Assembly (NCBI GenBank): GCA_963965975.1
Contig: OZ014423.1
Span: 6,040,301 to 6,104,300 of the forward strand
DNA: 64,000 nucleotides
Origin: Xestospongia bergquistia
Taxonomy: Eukaryota; Porifera; Demospongiae; Haplosclerida; Petrosiidae
Direction: 5' to 3'
In this document: in pieces, positions 11,901 through 27,100 of the stretch
Layout of the letters: each line of letters begins with the position of its first letter
Position numbering within the stretch: the first letter of the stretch is position 1
The notes under the pieces: generated by a model
Told to the model about the DNA's origin: nothing
What the model saw: the letters and a program-made list of their open reading frames with translations, nothing else
The model's database searches: none
Program-made: the position numbers and the translations under genes

Positions 11901-14900
11901 AGAGTCAGTCAATGCATCTTCTCTTAATCCAACAGAAATTGTCATTCAGAGTGAATATACACTAACTAATAAGACATCTTATGTGAGACTTCACTCTGCT
12001 ATGCAAAGTTCTAATAGTGATATCATTACTCTACAACTAAACAATTCTGATTTAAATGACATCAAAGCTTTTCTTGATCTTGCAATTGACAAAAGTAATA
12101 CATATATTTCAATTACCAACAATACCATCAAAGATATGAACATGAATTCTATTATTCCTATATTCAGTTCTTCTGCAAAAATGGCTATGGAAGTAATTCC
12201 AGACTCAATACCTCCAATATTAGAGGGTTTCACAATCAATTTGAACTCCTCAAAGCTTATCCTCTTCTTCTCTGAAACTGTTTCTGGTATAACCCTTGAT
12301 TTCACCAAGATTATCTTGCAAGATACTTCCAATTCAACCAACACATATACATTCCAGACTGGTGAAGTTGAAGATTACAACTCCTCCATAATCATAGTTG
12401 ATGTTCTCAAAATTGACATTGATCTTATTAAAGAAAAGCTTACACTGGCCACATCAATAAATGATACATACCTTCGACTGTTGACTGGAGCTATTTATGA
12501 TATGAACAAAAATGCCTTTGAAGAAATTGAGAATGGAGATGCTAAGGTGGCTTTGGAATACACTGAAGATGACATTGATCCAGAACTTGTGGATTTTCAA
12601 CTTGATCTCAACAGTGGTGACTTACTTTTAACTTTCTCTGAACCTGTTCTTGTCTCAACCTTAAACTACACAGCTCTAGTAATTCAAAATGATATCATTG
12701 TTAACATATCATTGCGATTGACTGATGGCAGTAGTACGGAAAGGAACTTCACTGGAGTCAACATCACTCTTCTAACAGATGATCTCAATATTCTTAAACA
12801 GAACCTCTATATAGCTACAACTATCAACAACACCTTCATTTCATTGTCATCTCTCTTTGTTACTGACACAAATAGCAATTCAATTAAACCTATTGATAAT
12901 GACAAGGCTTTGCAAGCCATAAACATTATTCCTGATATCACTGGCCCAATCCTGACTGGATTTCACCTCAATTTAACAACAGACATTCTTACATTAGTGT
13001 TTAATGAACCAGTCAGTGTTGACACATTCAATACTACTGCACTTACCTTTTATGATCAACCTAATGGTAACATAAACTACACTCTTCAGAGCAGTTATAT
13101 TATAGTTGATAGAGATGATACTATTGTGTACATTTATCTCTCAACTCAAGATGCAAACGAAGTCAAACGATTACCTTTAGCAACATCATCAGATGATACT
13201 TATCTTACAATAAAGAGTTTTGGTTTTAATGACACCAGTGGCAATCCAATTGAGACTGTTCTACCTGATGATGCTCTAAATGTTACCTCTTATGGTATTG
13301 ACCTGAAAAGCCCAATACTTCAGTCATACACATTTAATTTAAGTAGTGGTGATATAGTTCTTACTTTCTCTGAGACTGTCAATGCCACATCCATTAATGT
13401 GACTGCTTTCACCTTTCAAGCTGCTGAGTATGTCAATTTTTCCAATACTGATCATCTTGGGTTTTATCAACTTACTCTAGCTTCTTATGCTTCAACTTAT
13501 AACAGTCATATCATTACTATTACAGTGGCTGGTGATGATCTTGATAGAGTCAAATTTGACCCAACTCTAGCCATCTCAAATGACACTACATTTCTTATTA
13601 TGGATGATGGAGCCATCTTTGATATGGCCGGCAATCCTGTCAAAGAAATCACAAACAATGCATCTTTACAAGTAACTGAGTTCACAAATGATTTGATACC
13701 TCCAGTGCTTCAAGACTTTAATTTATATCTTGCCTTAGGTTCCAACAATCTAATGGTAGAACTCCTTTTCTCTGAAACTGTGAATGCCTCATCCATTGAT
13801 CCAAAAGCCATTACCTTTGCTCCCCATGCAAATACCAGTAATATCAGTTTCACATATACACTTACTGATGGTATTGTCTCAACAGAGGCCTCCACATCTA
13901 TTACTATCAACATTACTTTGAATGACCTGGAAGCTATTAGGCAACTAGATATATATGAACTGCTGACAACTCCAAATACATCATACATTTCAATTGAAAA
14001 TAGCCTTGCAACAGACATGAATGGAAACAATATAGTTCCTATTGCATTGTCTGATTCATTGCAAATTACAGGAGCATTTGCAGATCTCAATCCTCCAGAT
14101 ATACTATCCTTCAAATTTGATGTAGATTCCGGTGAGCTTCGGCTAATTTTTGATGAGCCAGTTCTTGCTAATTCTCTTGCTGTTACTAAGCTTACACTTC
14201 ATAGTAATACATTAGTTGGCTCTAACTCTAGTCTAGGCCAGTCATTTACACTGACAGACTATTCTGTCAGTAGCAATGAAGACAATGGATTGGTTCTTGT
14301 TATTAAACTAACTGATGATGACCTTAATGAGATTAAAAGGCTTGATGAACTTGGCTTCTCTATCAATTCCACCTATCTTTCTTTCCTGAGGGGCGTGGTA
14401 CTGGACAAATCTTTAAATGAAGCTGTTGAACTCCCATCCTCAAGTTCTATTCAAGCCACTAGCTACACAGTAGATACTACAGACCCAACATTGGTGTCCT
14501 ATAATGTTAGTTTAGAGACTGGTTTACTGATGTTTGTCTTCTCTGAAACCATTGATGCTAGCACAGTTGATGTCACTCTTTTTAGATTCCAAAACAGTAT
14601 TAATTCAGCTAGTAAGTTCTATTCACTGACCAACAGTGAAGTGCTATCTAATGACTCTATTTATCTCACCATTCAACTTTCTGAAGAGGATATGAATGGA
14701 ATTAAAGCAATAGATGGATTACTCACTTTTGAAAATGACACTTTTATTGCTATTGACAGAGAAGCTCTTATGGATATGGCTGGCAATGAATTAGCAGAGG
14801 TATTTCCAACCAATGCTGTCATTGTTGACATTTATGAAGCTGACATGAACAGACCATTCCTTCAAAACTACACAATTGACCTTACTACTGGTAATCTCAT

Positions 14901-15198
14901 TTTCTCCTTCAATGAGACAATGAGAGAATCTACTCTTGATACAACCCAACTAACCTTCTATGATTCTTTTGAAAACTCCACTGTCAACTATACACTGACG
15001 GCATCATTCAGTAATAGTGACAACAACCCTATTCTCAATATATCCTTTGGTTTAATGGACTTGAATGAGATCAAGAGATTACCTCTCTGCACTAGTAGAG
15101 ACAATTGTTATCTCTCCTTCTCACAAGACTTTTTAATGGATATAGTAGCAAAACCCATTTTACCAGTTGAGTATCGTCAACCTTCAAAATTTATCGAG
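5926..15198 (+). repeat. Super-unit 1 (N-terminal, irregular, repeats 1-24)
   Basis: This is the signal peptide, a half-repeat and about 24 Ig-like repeats (residues 1-3091). The module order of the later super-units is recognisable but stretched. Repeat 1 has the F-x-x-F-D start and a Cys pair (ICVSKGSCW), repeat 3 has F-N-E-P-V, and repeat 4 has F-S-D-I-V near 7384. The module lacking L-A-T (LKRLEIGLSS) is repeat 14 near 11335, and repeat 24 carries LCTSRDNCY near 15088. From the L-A-T-less module to the next Cys pair there are 10 repeats instead of the usual 5. Confidence 0.7.
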
Positions 15199-18100
15199 GA
15201 CTCAAAAGCCCCCACTTTGTTATCGTTTGCTCTACTTGACTTTGATCAGGAGATTCTTGTGTTGGAATTCTCTGAGACTTTAAATATTGATACTCTAAAC
15301 TTTGACTCTTTAATATTAAAGAACTTTTTTGTTTCACCACTGGATACAGTCAATATTACTGGTGGTGTACTCTCTAATGAAAATACTACAACACTAAATA
15401 TTTCACTAACAGCTGATGACATTGATTCATTAAAACTATCTCCATATGTATGTACATACATTGGAAACTGTTATGTCGACTTTGATAGTTCTTTTATTGA
15501 AGACATGAATGGAAATCTTATCACTGCCATTGAAGACAAATCCCCTGGCTTTATTGTTCAGAGTTATCAACCAGATTCTATTAAACCTGAACTGTTAGCT
15601 TTTGATCTTGATTTACAGAATGAGACATTGTTACTTCAGTTTAGTGAGCCAGTTGATATTGATAAACTTGATATACGTCAATTTGTTTTTCAAGGTGTTC
15701 AGGATGCATCAGATAATGATTCCCAACTCTATCCACTCACAAATTATATGTCTATTAGTCGTCCTGAATCAAGACTTGTACTTATTGAGCTTGATTCTAA
15801 TGATGTTGAAACTTTAAAATCTTCCATACATTTCAAAGACAGAAACTCAACTTTCCTTTCAATACAAGCTAATGCTGCTCAAGATCTCTCTTTTACACCC
15901 AATGTGATGGATGTAATATTTGATACAGATGCTCTTCAAGTTCGTAATTTCACTGGCGATCTTGATGGACCAAAGCTAATTCAGTTTTCACTTGACTATG
16001 ACAGCAATCAACTCTTTCTTACTTTTAATAAACCAGTCTTACCAGAATCTTTTAACTTTTCTGGACTAACAATACAGAGCAATCCACCTACTGGTCCTTC
16101 TGTTACTCTTACTGGAGGCACTGTTCTCAATGTTCCTGATATAGGAGAAGGCATTATGACTGTCATCATTAACATAACTTTGAATGACATGACAGTTCTG
16201 GAAACAAATGTTTTACTAGCCACCAATGTCAGTGATACATTCATTTTTATTGAATATGATACAGTGACTGATACGTTTGATGTGCCTAATAAAGCACAAA
16301 GTAATATACCAGCAGTTTCCATAACAGCAGATTCCACTAGACCTAATCTAGTAGCCTTTAGTCTTGATATGGACATTGGTTTGCTAAAATTGTACTTCAA
16401 TGATGTAATGGATGCTGAAACCTTTGATCCAATGGGTATTGCAATTCAAAATGATGGTTACAGTGAAGATGAGTACAGAATTGAGCTCACAGATCAAACT
16501 ATAAATATCAGTCCGGATGGCTTTAGTCTTGATGTAAAACTAGGTTTTGACGATTTGAATAGAATCAAAGCCCAACCATCTACTGCTACTTCAAGGAATG
16601 ATACTTGGCTTACAATTCAAGCGTCTACAATAGATGATCCATTTGGAGTTGATGTCCTTGCTATTACAAATGGTAAAGCAATCCAAGCCACTGACCTTAT
16701 TAGTGACATCACTTCACCATCTTTACTGAGCTTCACATTGGATCTTAATGCAGGTGTTATCACTTTGACATTCTCTGAGGCTGTGGTAGCAGATACACTC
16801 AATGTTTCTGCTCTTCTTCTTTTAAGTAACGTGACATATTCAGAGGAGATATATTCAGAGAAACAACACCGATTTAATCCTTATTCCAATATTATTGCCA
16901 AGTCTTTGACTGAAGTTGAACTTATAATGTCAAATGAGAATTTGAATGAATTGAAACAAAAGCAAGAGCTAGGTACAAATATAGAAAACACTTACTTGTC
17001 CATTGAAGAAAGTGCCATATTTGACTATTATAACAATGAAATATCTGAAATCAATACTACAAAAGCTATTCAAGTTATTCCAGACATTACTAAGCCATTA
17101 CTCAGGAGCTTTACATTGGATATGAATACTGGTATACTAGTCTTCACCTTTTCTGAGACTGTCCTTGGGTACACTCTTGACACATCTCAAGTCATTTTAC
17201 AAGGTGTCAAGATATTCAGAACAGGACAAATGATATCCTTAGCTACAACAAATTCCTCAGAAAATGTTTCAGACATTATTCATGTTGAGATATCAATAGA
17301 CGATATGAACACAATTAAACGCCTCACTGAGGTAGCTACTGATCTTGATTCCACTTACCTTGTTTTGGGTAACATGACTATTACAGATACTACTGGTAAC
17401 TATGCTGTTGGTATTCAAGATACAGATGCAAAATTAGCACTCAATTACATTAGAGACACCAATCCACCTTTTCTGGTAAACAGTGTGTTTAATGTTAGCA
17501 ATGATTCCCTCATCTTAACTTTCAATGAAACTGTCAATGCATCAAGTTTTGATGTACTTCAGATCACTTTCTACAATAGAGAGAATGCCTCAAATGGTGT
17601 ACAACTCACTGGAGGAATCATTGAAGGTTCTGATAGTACAGTCATCACTATTACACTTTCTGTTCTAGATCTTAACATTTTAAAATCTGATCTATCAATT
17701 GCTACAAATTCTAATAACACTTTCATCAGCTTTACATCTGCCACACTTACAGACATGGCTGGCAATAGAGTCATTCCCGTTAAATATGGTCAAATTGATA
17801 CATTTGTAGAAGACAAAATTCAACCAGTATTAATCAGCTTTATTTATGATGCTCACAATGGTATCATTTCCCTTAGCTTCTCTGAAACAGTCAATGGTAG
17901 CTCTCTTAACACTACAGCCATTATTTTCCAGAATTCTACAGAAGGAACAGTGGTTTTATACAGGTTAACTGGTGGTTATACTGATGCAAAAGCCTCTGAA
18001 ACAGTTAACATCACATTAGATGTTGCTGACACAAATGCTGTCAAGCGAATTCTTGACTTGGCTAATTCCAAAGATACAACTTACCTCAGAATTGATTCAA

Positions 18101-21100
18101 CAGTCATAATGGATATGAATGGCAATCCTGCAGTTGAAATTTCACAAGATATGGCTCTCAAAGCCTTAGTTTACGTCCCAGATCAAATCCCACCTGTGCT
18201 TCTAAACTTCACCTTGAACATGAATGCATCTGAGATAGAATTAACTTTTTCAGAGACTGTGGATGCTTCATCAGTTAATGTAACTGGATTTAGTCTATTG
18301 GAGTCTCAATCTAACAATACAATATTCATAACACTCACAGAAGGACTTGTCTCTAGAATTGACTCAACTGTAATCATTATCTTTATCAGTACTGACGATG
18401 CCAATCGCATTAAGCAATATCCATCCTTAGCTACTTCTGTCAACAATACCTACATTTCTATAAAAGATTATAGTGTCAGTGATATTGATGGGAATAAAGT
18501 GGAACCAATTGTAAAGGAAAATGCACTTCAAGCTGAAGAGTTCATATCTGATGAGATTGATCCTCAATTGCTGGAATTTTCATTGGATATGAATAAAGGA
18601 ACAATAGCTTTGACATTTGATGAGACTGTCAATTCTACATCACTCAGTCCTATTGAGATCACTTTGCAGAGTGCTGAAAATATCACTGATAGTGTTTTTT
18701 ATACTCTAACCGGTGGTGTAATCCCTGATGGTGAATTTTCTACAGTAATAACAATTGAAATATCTTATTCAGATCTTAATGCTATCAAAGATATTCCAGA
18801 CTTAGCACAATCAATGAACGATACCTACATTTCTATCACTGGCAATGCTATAGAAGACATGTTTGGTAATCTGATTACATCCATTAGTAATGAATCAGCA
18901 CAAATATCTGATACTTTTATTGCTGATAAAACTCCTCCAGAACTACTTTTGTTTGATCTAGACATGGACGAAGGATTGATCACTCTCTACTTTAGTGAAA
19001 TTATTGATTCCAATAGCATTGTTGTGACAACATTAACACTAAAGAATGATACCATAGAGACTGGAACATCTTACACTTTAATGGATGGAGGCAATTCCTA
19101 TGACAATTCGACTATAATTGAGGTCTACATCATGGATGCTGATCTTAATAACATCAAACTAGAAAGACACTTGGCCACTTCTGCTGATGACACTGTCATA
19201 TTAATCACTTCATCAACAGCTCATGACATGGCAACAGATCCTAACTATGTCACTCCTCAACAACTCAATGTTTCTAACTTCACTGAAGATAGTACACCAC
19301 CAACACTCACTTATTGGACAATAGATGTCAATGATGGAGTGATTACACTTGTTTTTGATGAGACTGTTGACAGGACCACATTGAATTTCACTGCTATTAC
19401 TCTTCAATCAGTTATGAATGCTACTAATGAGAGTCAGTACTTCACTCTGACAACAGGACAGTCTTATAGTCCTGATGGTTTGTCTATGGAAGTCATCATC
19501 AATGAAACTGACCTAAATGTTATCAAACAGAATTTAGAACTACTCAGAGGTAATGAGTCTTCCTACCTCTCCTTCTCACAGTATCTTATTAAAGACATGA
19601 ATGGCAATCCAGTAGAAGAAATTCCTTTGTACGAAGGTGAATTTGTTACTAAATACATCAATGACTCCACTCATCCAAGACTCAGAGACTATTGGCTTGA
19701 TATGGACAATGGCATCATTACTTTCTCCTTTTCTGAAACAGTCAATGCTAGTTCCTTTAGAATCAATGGTCTCACATTACAGTCTGTCTTCAACATTACT
19801 CACAAGGACCAGGCATACACATTGACATCAGGTACAGTACTCACAGATGATGATCCTGTCATCAAAGTCCAAATATCCAGAAAAGATATCAATGAATTGA
19901 AAAGGCTCGAAATTGCTCGAGGACCTTACAGAACATTTCTTGTTCTTTCTCCCTACATTATTAGAGATATTGAAGATCATACATTAATTCCACTAGAGAA
20001 TGGTATTAATGCTAGAATGATTACAAATGCTAATCATATACGAGATACAACAGGACCTTATCTTGAAACCTTTGACCTTGATCTTTCCAAGAACATTCTT
20101 ACTCTCTACTTTGATGAGACAGTTCGCACCTCCACATTCGATATAAATCAGATAACACTGCAAAGTACAAATACTAGTGTTAATATCAGCTATGTTCTAA
20201 CTAACAACAGTAAAGTAGTGGATTATAACTACCATACTGTTACAGTACATTTAGGAAATGATGACCTCAATAACATCAAAAGAATCACAGATCTTGCTGC
20301 TGATGAGAATAATACTTACCTTAGTCACACAATTGACTTGGTGGCTGATATGAGGTATAATTATGGCTTTCCTATCAATACAACAGCTGCTCTTCAAGTG
20401 GTCAATTACACAGAGGATGCAGTCAGGCCTGTACTGGAGAGATTTGACTTAGATATGTCAAATGACACATTAACTCTTTATTTCTCTGAGACTGTTAATG
20501 TTACCACACTTAATGCCACTCAAATCATTTTCCTCAATTTGGCCAATGGTTCAGATGAAAGATACATACTTACTGGAGGTTATTCCATATTTGAAAATGA
20601 TCCTGTTGTCACTGTCCAACTACTCAATGATGATTTAAATGTCATAAAACAAATTATAACAATGGCCACTGAAGTCGATGATACATTCTTAGCCATCACT
20701 AGCCTGACAATTCAAGACATGAATAGTAACTATGTCATACCTGTTGAGGAATCCAATGCTACTCAAGTCACAGATTATTTGGAGGACTTAGTCAGACCTC
20801 AGTTAACTGGATTTGACTTAGACATGGATGCTCCTAGTCTTACTTTGTATTTTTCAGAGACAGTGAATGTGTTGACATTGGATCCAACAGAGCTGACACT
20901 TCAAGATGGAGAATTAGCTGATGACTGGTATACACTAACAAATGGAACATCCTATAGCGTCAATGACTCTGTGATCATAATTAATATCACTGACAATGAC
21001 TGGAATGTTCTCAAACAAAACACCAGTTTGGTGACTGGACATGGTGACAGTTTTGTCACTATCACAGAATACCTCATTGAAGATATGAATGGAAATGATG

Positions 21101-24100
21101 TGGTAGCCATATTGAATTCAAATGGTCTCAACATCACCAATCACATACCTGATACTACTTCACCAGAATTATTATCATGGGATCTTGATATGGATATTGG
21201 TAGAATCTCATTGACATTCTCAGAAACTATCAATTCTTATTCCTTTAATCCAGCAAGTATCATCATTCAGTATGCAAATCTCAGTGATACAAATGCTATG
21301 TACCAACTAACTGGTGGTAATTGGACAATGGAGAACATCACTGTTATCGTAGTAGACATTCTTCGCGATCTTGAGCCAACACCAGATGACTTTAATGAGA
21401 TCAAACGAAACATACTGATAGCCACTGCCAAAAACAATACCTACATTTCATTTAATGAAGACTTAGTGGAAGATATGAACTTCAATGCCATTGTTCCATT
21501 ACCTAATGGTATGGCTCAACAAGTTGAAAATTTCACTGAAGACACTACTAGACCATATTTGCATGCATTTGACATTGACATGGATGCAGGAACATTAATA
21601 CTGACATTTGATGAAACTCTAGAGAGAGATTCTCTAACTATCGAGGCCTTTACACTTCTTGTTGAGCCCCAAATACCAGTAGAAATCACCATTAATGTCA
21701 CTAGTATATGGGGCTTTCCTATTCCAGTTCAGGTCAATGTCAGCTATCCAGTACTCAATTTAACCTTAGCTGGTGGTAATGTGATTCCTGGAGATGCTCA
21801 AGTCTTTACTTTAGAACTAACATTTGAGGACCTCAATCGTCTCAAAATACTTGATCTTTGTACATTAGATGGACAAACTAAAGATTGTTTTATTTCTTTC
21901 TCTTCTGATGCCTTCACTGATATGGTTGGTAATCCAGTGAAAAATGTCACTACACGTGAACCAAAACAAGCTCGTTTTTATACTAATGATACCACTCCTC
22001 CATTCTTGATGGATTTTAGCTTGTTTGACTTTGAAAATGATTTAATGAGACTTGTTTTTGATGAATCATATAATATCAGCACATTTGATCCAACTGCCAT
22101 TACATTTCAAAGATGGGGCTACAATGATTCTGATTTGAAACCTGACCTGCCTTTTGTTCCCATTACACTCACTGGTGGCTATGCATTTGAACAAGTTGAT
22201 GACATCACACTGCAATTTACTCTCACTGACTATGATCTCAATCGAATAAAACAAGAAGAAGAACTTTGTGTTGCTGACAGAAATTGCTTTGTTCGTTTTA
22301 CTAGTTCTATCATTGAAGACATGTCCAGAAACCCAGCCAGGGAGCTTAATAATACAGCTGATGAATTATCTGAAACCGTCAGTCTTTTTGAGTATGCCAC
22401 TCAATTTATAGATGATGGAACAGGACCAATAGTAGTAGCATTTCAGCTTGATTTAAATAATGGTAATATAACTCTGACATTCAATGAGACAGTGAGATAC
22501 AGTGATCTCAATATTCAAGCTATCACTCTCTACAATGCTGATGTCAATGCAACACAAAATTACACATTGACTGTCAAAAAGGGCTCAGATACTGTTATTG
22601 ATTGGATATATGTCCAGTTCTTTTTGACTACTAATGATCTGAATGAGCTCAAATATCGGGAAAACTTGGCAATCGATGTTAACACAACATATCTTGAAAA
22701 TACTCTCAATCTCATTGAAGATATGAAGGATAATGATGCCATTGTTCGCTCTGCTTCAAATAGGCTTCAGCTACTCAATTTTTCACCTGATTTAACAGAC
22801 CCAACATTAACACACTTTGCCTTTAACTTAGAGAACAAGCAGATCATTCTCACTGCTGATGAACCCATTTATGTCAACTCCTCTGATCCTACAGCTATAA
22901 CTCTAATTTCAACCTCAAACATTTCAGAAACTGGTGCTTTTTTTTATAAACTAACTGGAGGTACATTTGATTATTATGAAAGAGACACATCTTTAAAGAC
23001 AAAAATTGCTATCACACTGTCAACAGAGGATCAACTTGCAATACAACTCCAAACAAACTTAGGACAAAATTCACAAAATACTTACATTGCTATTACAGAT
23101 GAGGCATTTACTGATATGTATGGCAACCCAGTAGTTCCAGTGAGCAATGACTCTGCCAGACATGTTGATAACTTTATCCCTGATGGAGCTGAAGTGAATC
23201 TCTTAAATTTCACAATTGATATGGATACAGGTACTATGGAATTAACTTTTGATGATGTAATTAAAGCTAGTGCATTTGATGCTACTGGAATCATTTTACA
23301 AAATGCAGAGGAGGAAAGTGATGTTGACAACTTTACATCATATCGTTTTAAAGTTGAAACAGATACAAATTCCACTAATGGCTACAGTGTCCATGTCATT
23401 TTTTCTATTAATGATTGGAATGCTATTAAAAAGGATCTTGATTTAGCAGTGGATATTAATACAAGCTATATTACCACTGATCCTGATAAAACAGTCATTA
23501 GAGACATATCAGATAACATCAACAATGCTATTGAACCTGGACAACAGGCTGTGGGATACATACCAGACACTACAGATCCAGTATTGGTTAACTTTGCTAT
23601 TGACATGAATGCAGGCACACTTGCACTTACTTTTAATGAAGTGATGAGAGCTCATACATTGAATGTAACTAACCTCATTTTGGGAAGCCACAGCAACTAC
23701 AGTTTAGCCAATTTCACTTTCCAACTAACTGGTGGAGAGTCCACACAGCTTGATTCTACACACATCACAGTGACATTCTCTATTGACGATTTGAATGAGC
23801 TCAAGAGAATCACTCCGGGTTTAGCAACAGGAATTGATGACACATATTTAGCATTTGACAACGAGACTATTTTTGATATGAATGACAATCCAGTTGTACC
23901 TATCAGTACAGAGCAAGGTAAGATCGCTGTTGGATTCATACCTGATGTAACTGATCCCAATTTTGTGTCTTTTGAGCTTGACCTCACAGAAGGGACTTTA
24001 ACATTGACCTTTAATGAAACTATGGATGCCAGTACATTTGTTGCAACACAAATCACATTAGTTTCGACTCCTGATGAAAGCTCTCCTGCCTACCAGAAGT

Positions 24101-27100
24101 ACACATTGAAAGGAGGTGTACATTCTCTCAATGACTCCACTGTCATCACTGTCATTCTTGACTTTGACGATCTGAACTCAATCAAGAGTTTACGACAACT
24201 AGCAGTCTCCAACACTTCCACTTATATCTCATTTACTAGTGGTCTTATTCAAGATATGACAAGAAATTCAATTGTTGAAATAACTATACCAAATGCTCAA
24301 CCAGCTCAAAATTATACAGAGGACACTAGACTTCCAGAATTGGAATCATTTGATGTCAATCTGAGTACCGATACAATATTGTTGACCTTCAGAGAAACAA
24401 TTAAACCTGAGTCTCTTAACATCACTTCCATTAGCTTTATTAACAGCAATTTGAATACCACTGTTACTTATGAATTAACAGGTGGCAATCAAACGTATGA
24501 TGACACTCGTTTCTTGAATATAACTCTTAACAAGGAGGACTCTGATCAGATACGCAATTTAACTGATCTTCTAACATCTCGTCATAATACTTTTATAGTA
24601 TTACAAAATTCTACTATAACAGATATGAATGACAACCCGATCACTTATGTTACCAAACAGGTTAATTATTTTACTCAAGATATGGTACGTCCATCCTTCC
24701 TTTCCTATGATCTTGATCTTGATAAGGGTATCATGACTCTCTTTTTCTCAGAGACCATGCAGGTTTCTACTCTCGATACCACACAAATAACAATTTATGA
24801 CAATGTTGATATGAGTGGCTCCTATTACACTCTCACTGGTGGTTATTCCATATATGAAAATGACATCACAATCTATGTTAAACTTTCAGATAATGATTTG
24901 AATGAGTTAAAAAGAATTGAACCTCTTGTTACCAGTGAAAACAAGACATTTATCTCATTGACTTCAGAACTAATTCAAGATATGAATAACAACAAACTCA
25001 ATCCAATCTCCTCAGATGATATCAGAGCTCAAGTTGGCAACTTGATTAATGATATCACTTCTCCTGAAATTGAATCTTTTGTCTTTGATTTAAATTTGGG
25101 AGAAATCCGTATTACTTTCTCTGAAACTGTTGATTCTGAATCACTTCGTCCAGAACATTTTATACTTCATAATTCTCAGAATGAGTCCATTCCAACTTTT
25201 ACCATGTACAATTTAACATCTACTAGTTATACAAACAGTTCAGACAACACATCTATCACCTTGCAACTTAGTCTTGAAGATCTCAATGCCATTAAGCGTC
25301 TACCAGACTTGGCAATAGATTTTGGAACTACATATCTCTCATTTTCATCTCTGGCTATTACTGATATGTTTGATAATGAAATTGTACCATTGAATATCAG
25401 TGAAGGACCAAGAGCTGCTAACTTTTATCCAGATGCTACGCCACCACTACTGGAGGACTTCTCTCTTGATATGAATGACTTCCTCCTCACTCTTTCATTC
25501 AGTGAAACAGTTAATGCCTCAACACTTAACATTTCTGGCATTACACTATATCCAGACAACAGTGGAGAAAATGGGCATAGTCTTGTCAGTCCAGAGACAT
25601 CATCAGACACAATGTATAGCAACATAGTCTACATTAACATCTCGCGAGATGATATGAATTCTATTAAAAAGATTCCACAATTAGCGACTTCTGCTAACAA
25701 TACTTACATATCTATTGAGTCTTCTACTATCAGTGACATGTCTGAATTAAAAGTAGTTGCTATTTCACCATCTATGGCTATTAAAGTGATGGATTACCAG
25801 AAAGATACAGTTGGACCAATTCTTTACAACTTCACTCTTAATCTTACCTCTGAAATTTTAACATTAACATTTGATGAGACTGTTAATGCCAGCAGTATTA
25901 TAGTGAACCAGCTTGTTCTTTTCCCTACAAACAACGTTACAACTGATGGTCGGACATTAGAAGGAGAAGTCGTTTCACAAAATTCGCATATCATTGATAT
26001 TCTCATTGATAGAGATATTCTACATCTGATAAAACTTCAGACTAATCTTGCCACAAATTTATCAAATACTTACCTCCAAATCAAGCCTGGTGTTGTACAA
26101 GATATGTCTTTTGATGCAAATGAAATTCTACCAACTTACGAAGTTGCTGAAACCTTCTTTGCTGACATCACTTCTCCGAGATTGAGCAGTTTCTTAATTG
26201 ACCTCACAAATGGAACACTTATTCTTGAATTTGATGAGCCTGTATTGAGAGAGAGTCTTTATCTACCAGCTATCACTCTTCAATCTACTTCTGGTGTCAA
26301 CAATGGTACCTCATACACTCTAACAGGAGGAGAATGTAACAGCACAAATGGACTTCAACTGAGGATTTACCTTAATGAGGAAGATCTCAATCTTATAAAG
26401 AGAGACAATACACTAGCTATTGACATTAACTCCACCTATATTTCCTTAAAAAGTCAGTTCATCACGGATATGAATGGCAACTTCATCACACCAGTAATGT
26501 CTACTGATGCACAGCAGGCATCCTTATATATGGAAGACACTATAAGACCATTATTAGAGGCATTTGACCTTAATATGAATAATGGTGTATTGACACTTTA
26601 CTTCTCTGAGACAATGGATCTTAGTAGACTTAATATTCAAGAACTGTCTTTGCAAATGATGCCATCAGTAACTAATCCATTACATAGCTATTCTCTCACT
26701 AATAGCTACCTCCTTTCCACTTTGAATTCTACTGATGTCTATATTCAAATCACTGACTTTGACCTCAACGAGTTGAAAAGACGAAGCATAGCTCTTACAA
26801 GTGAAGATACATGGCTGACTTTCCCCAACTCCACAATTCAAGATATGATAGGAGAGCCAGTACAAGCACTCTATAATGGAATAAATGAGGAACCTGTCAG
26901 AAACTACATCCAAGATTTTACACCAATTCAACTTCTCAATTTCCGACTTGACTTAACTGAAGAAACTCTAATCCTAGTTTTCTCTGAAGTTGTCAATACC
27001 ATTGTGGATCTTGATGTCACTCAAATCTCTTTACAATCTTCTGTCAATGCCTCAGAATATGATACAGTGTCTTACACATTAACAAAATCCAGTATGGTTT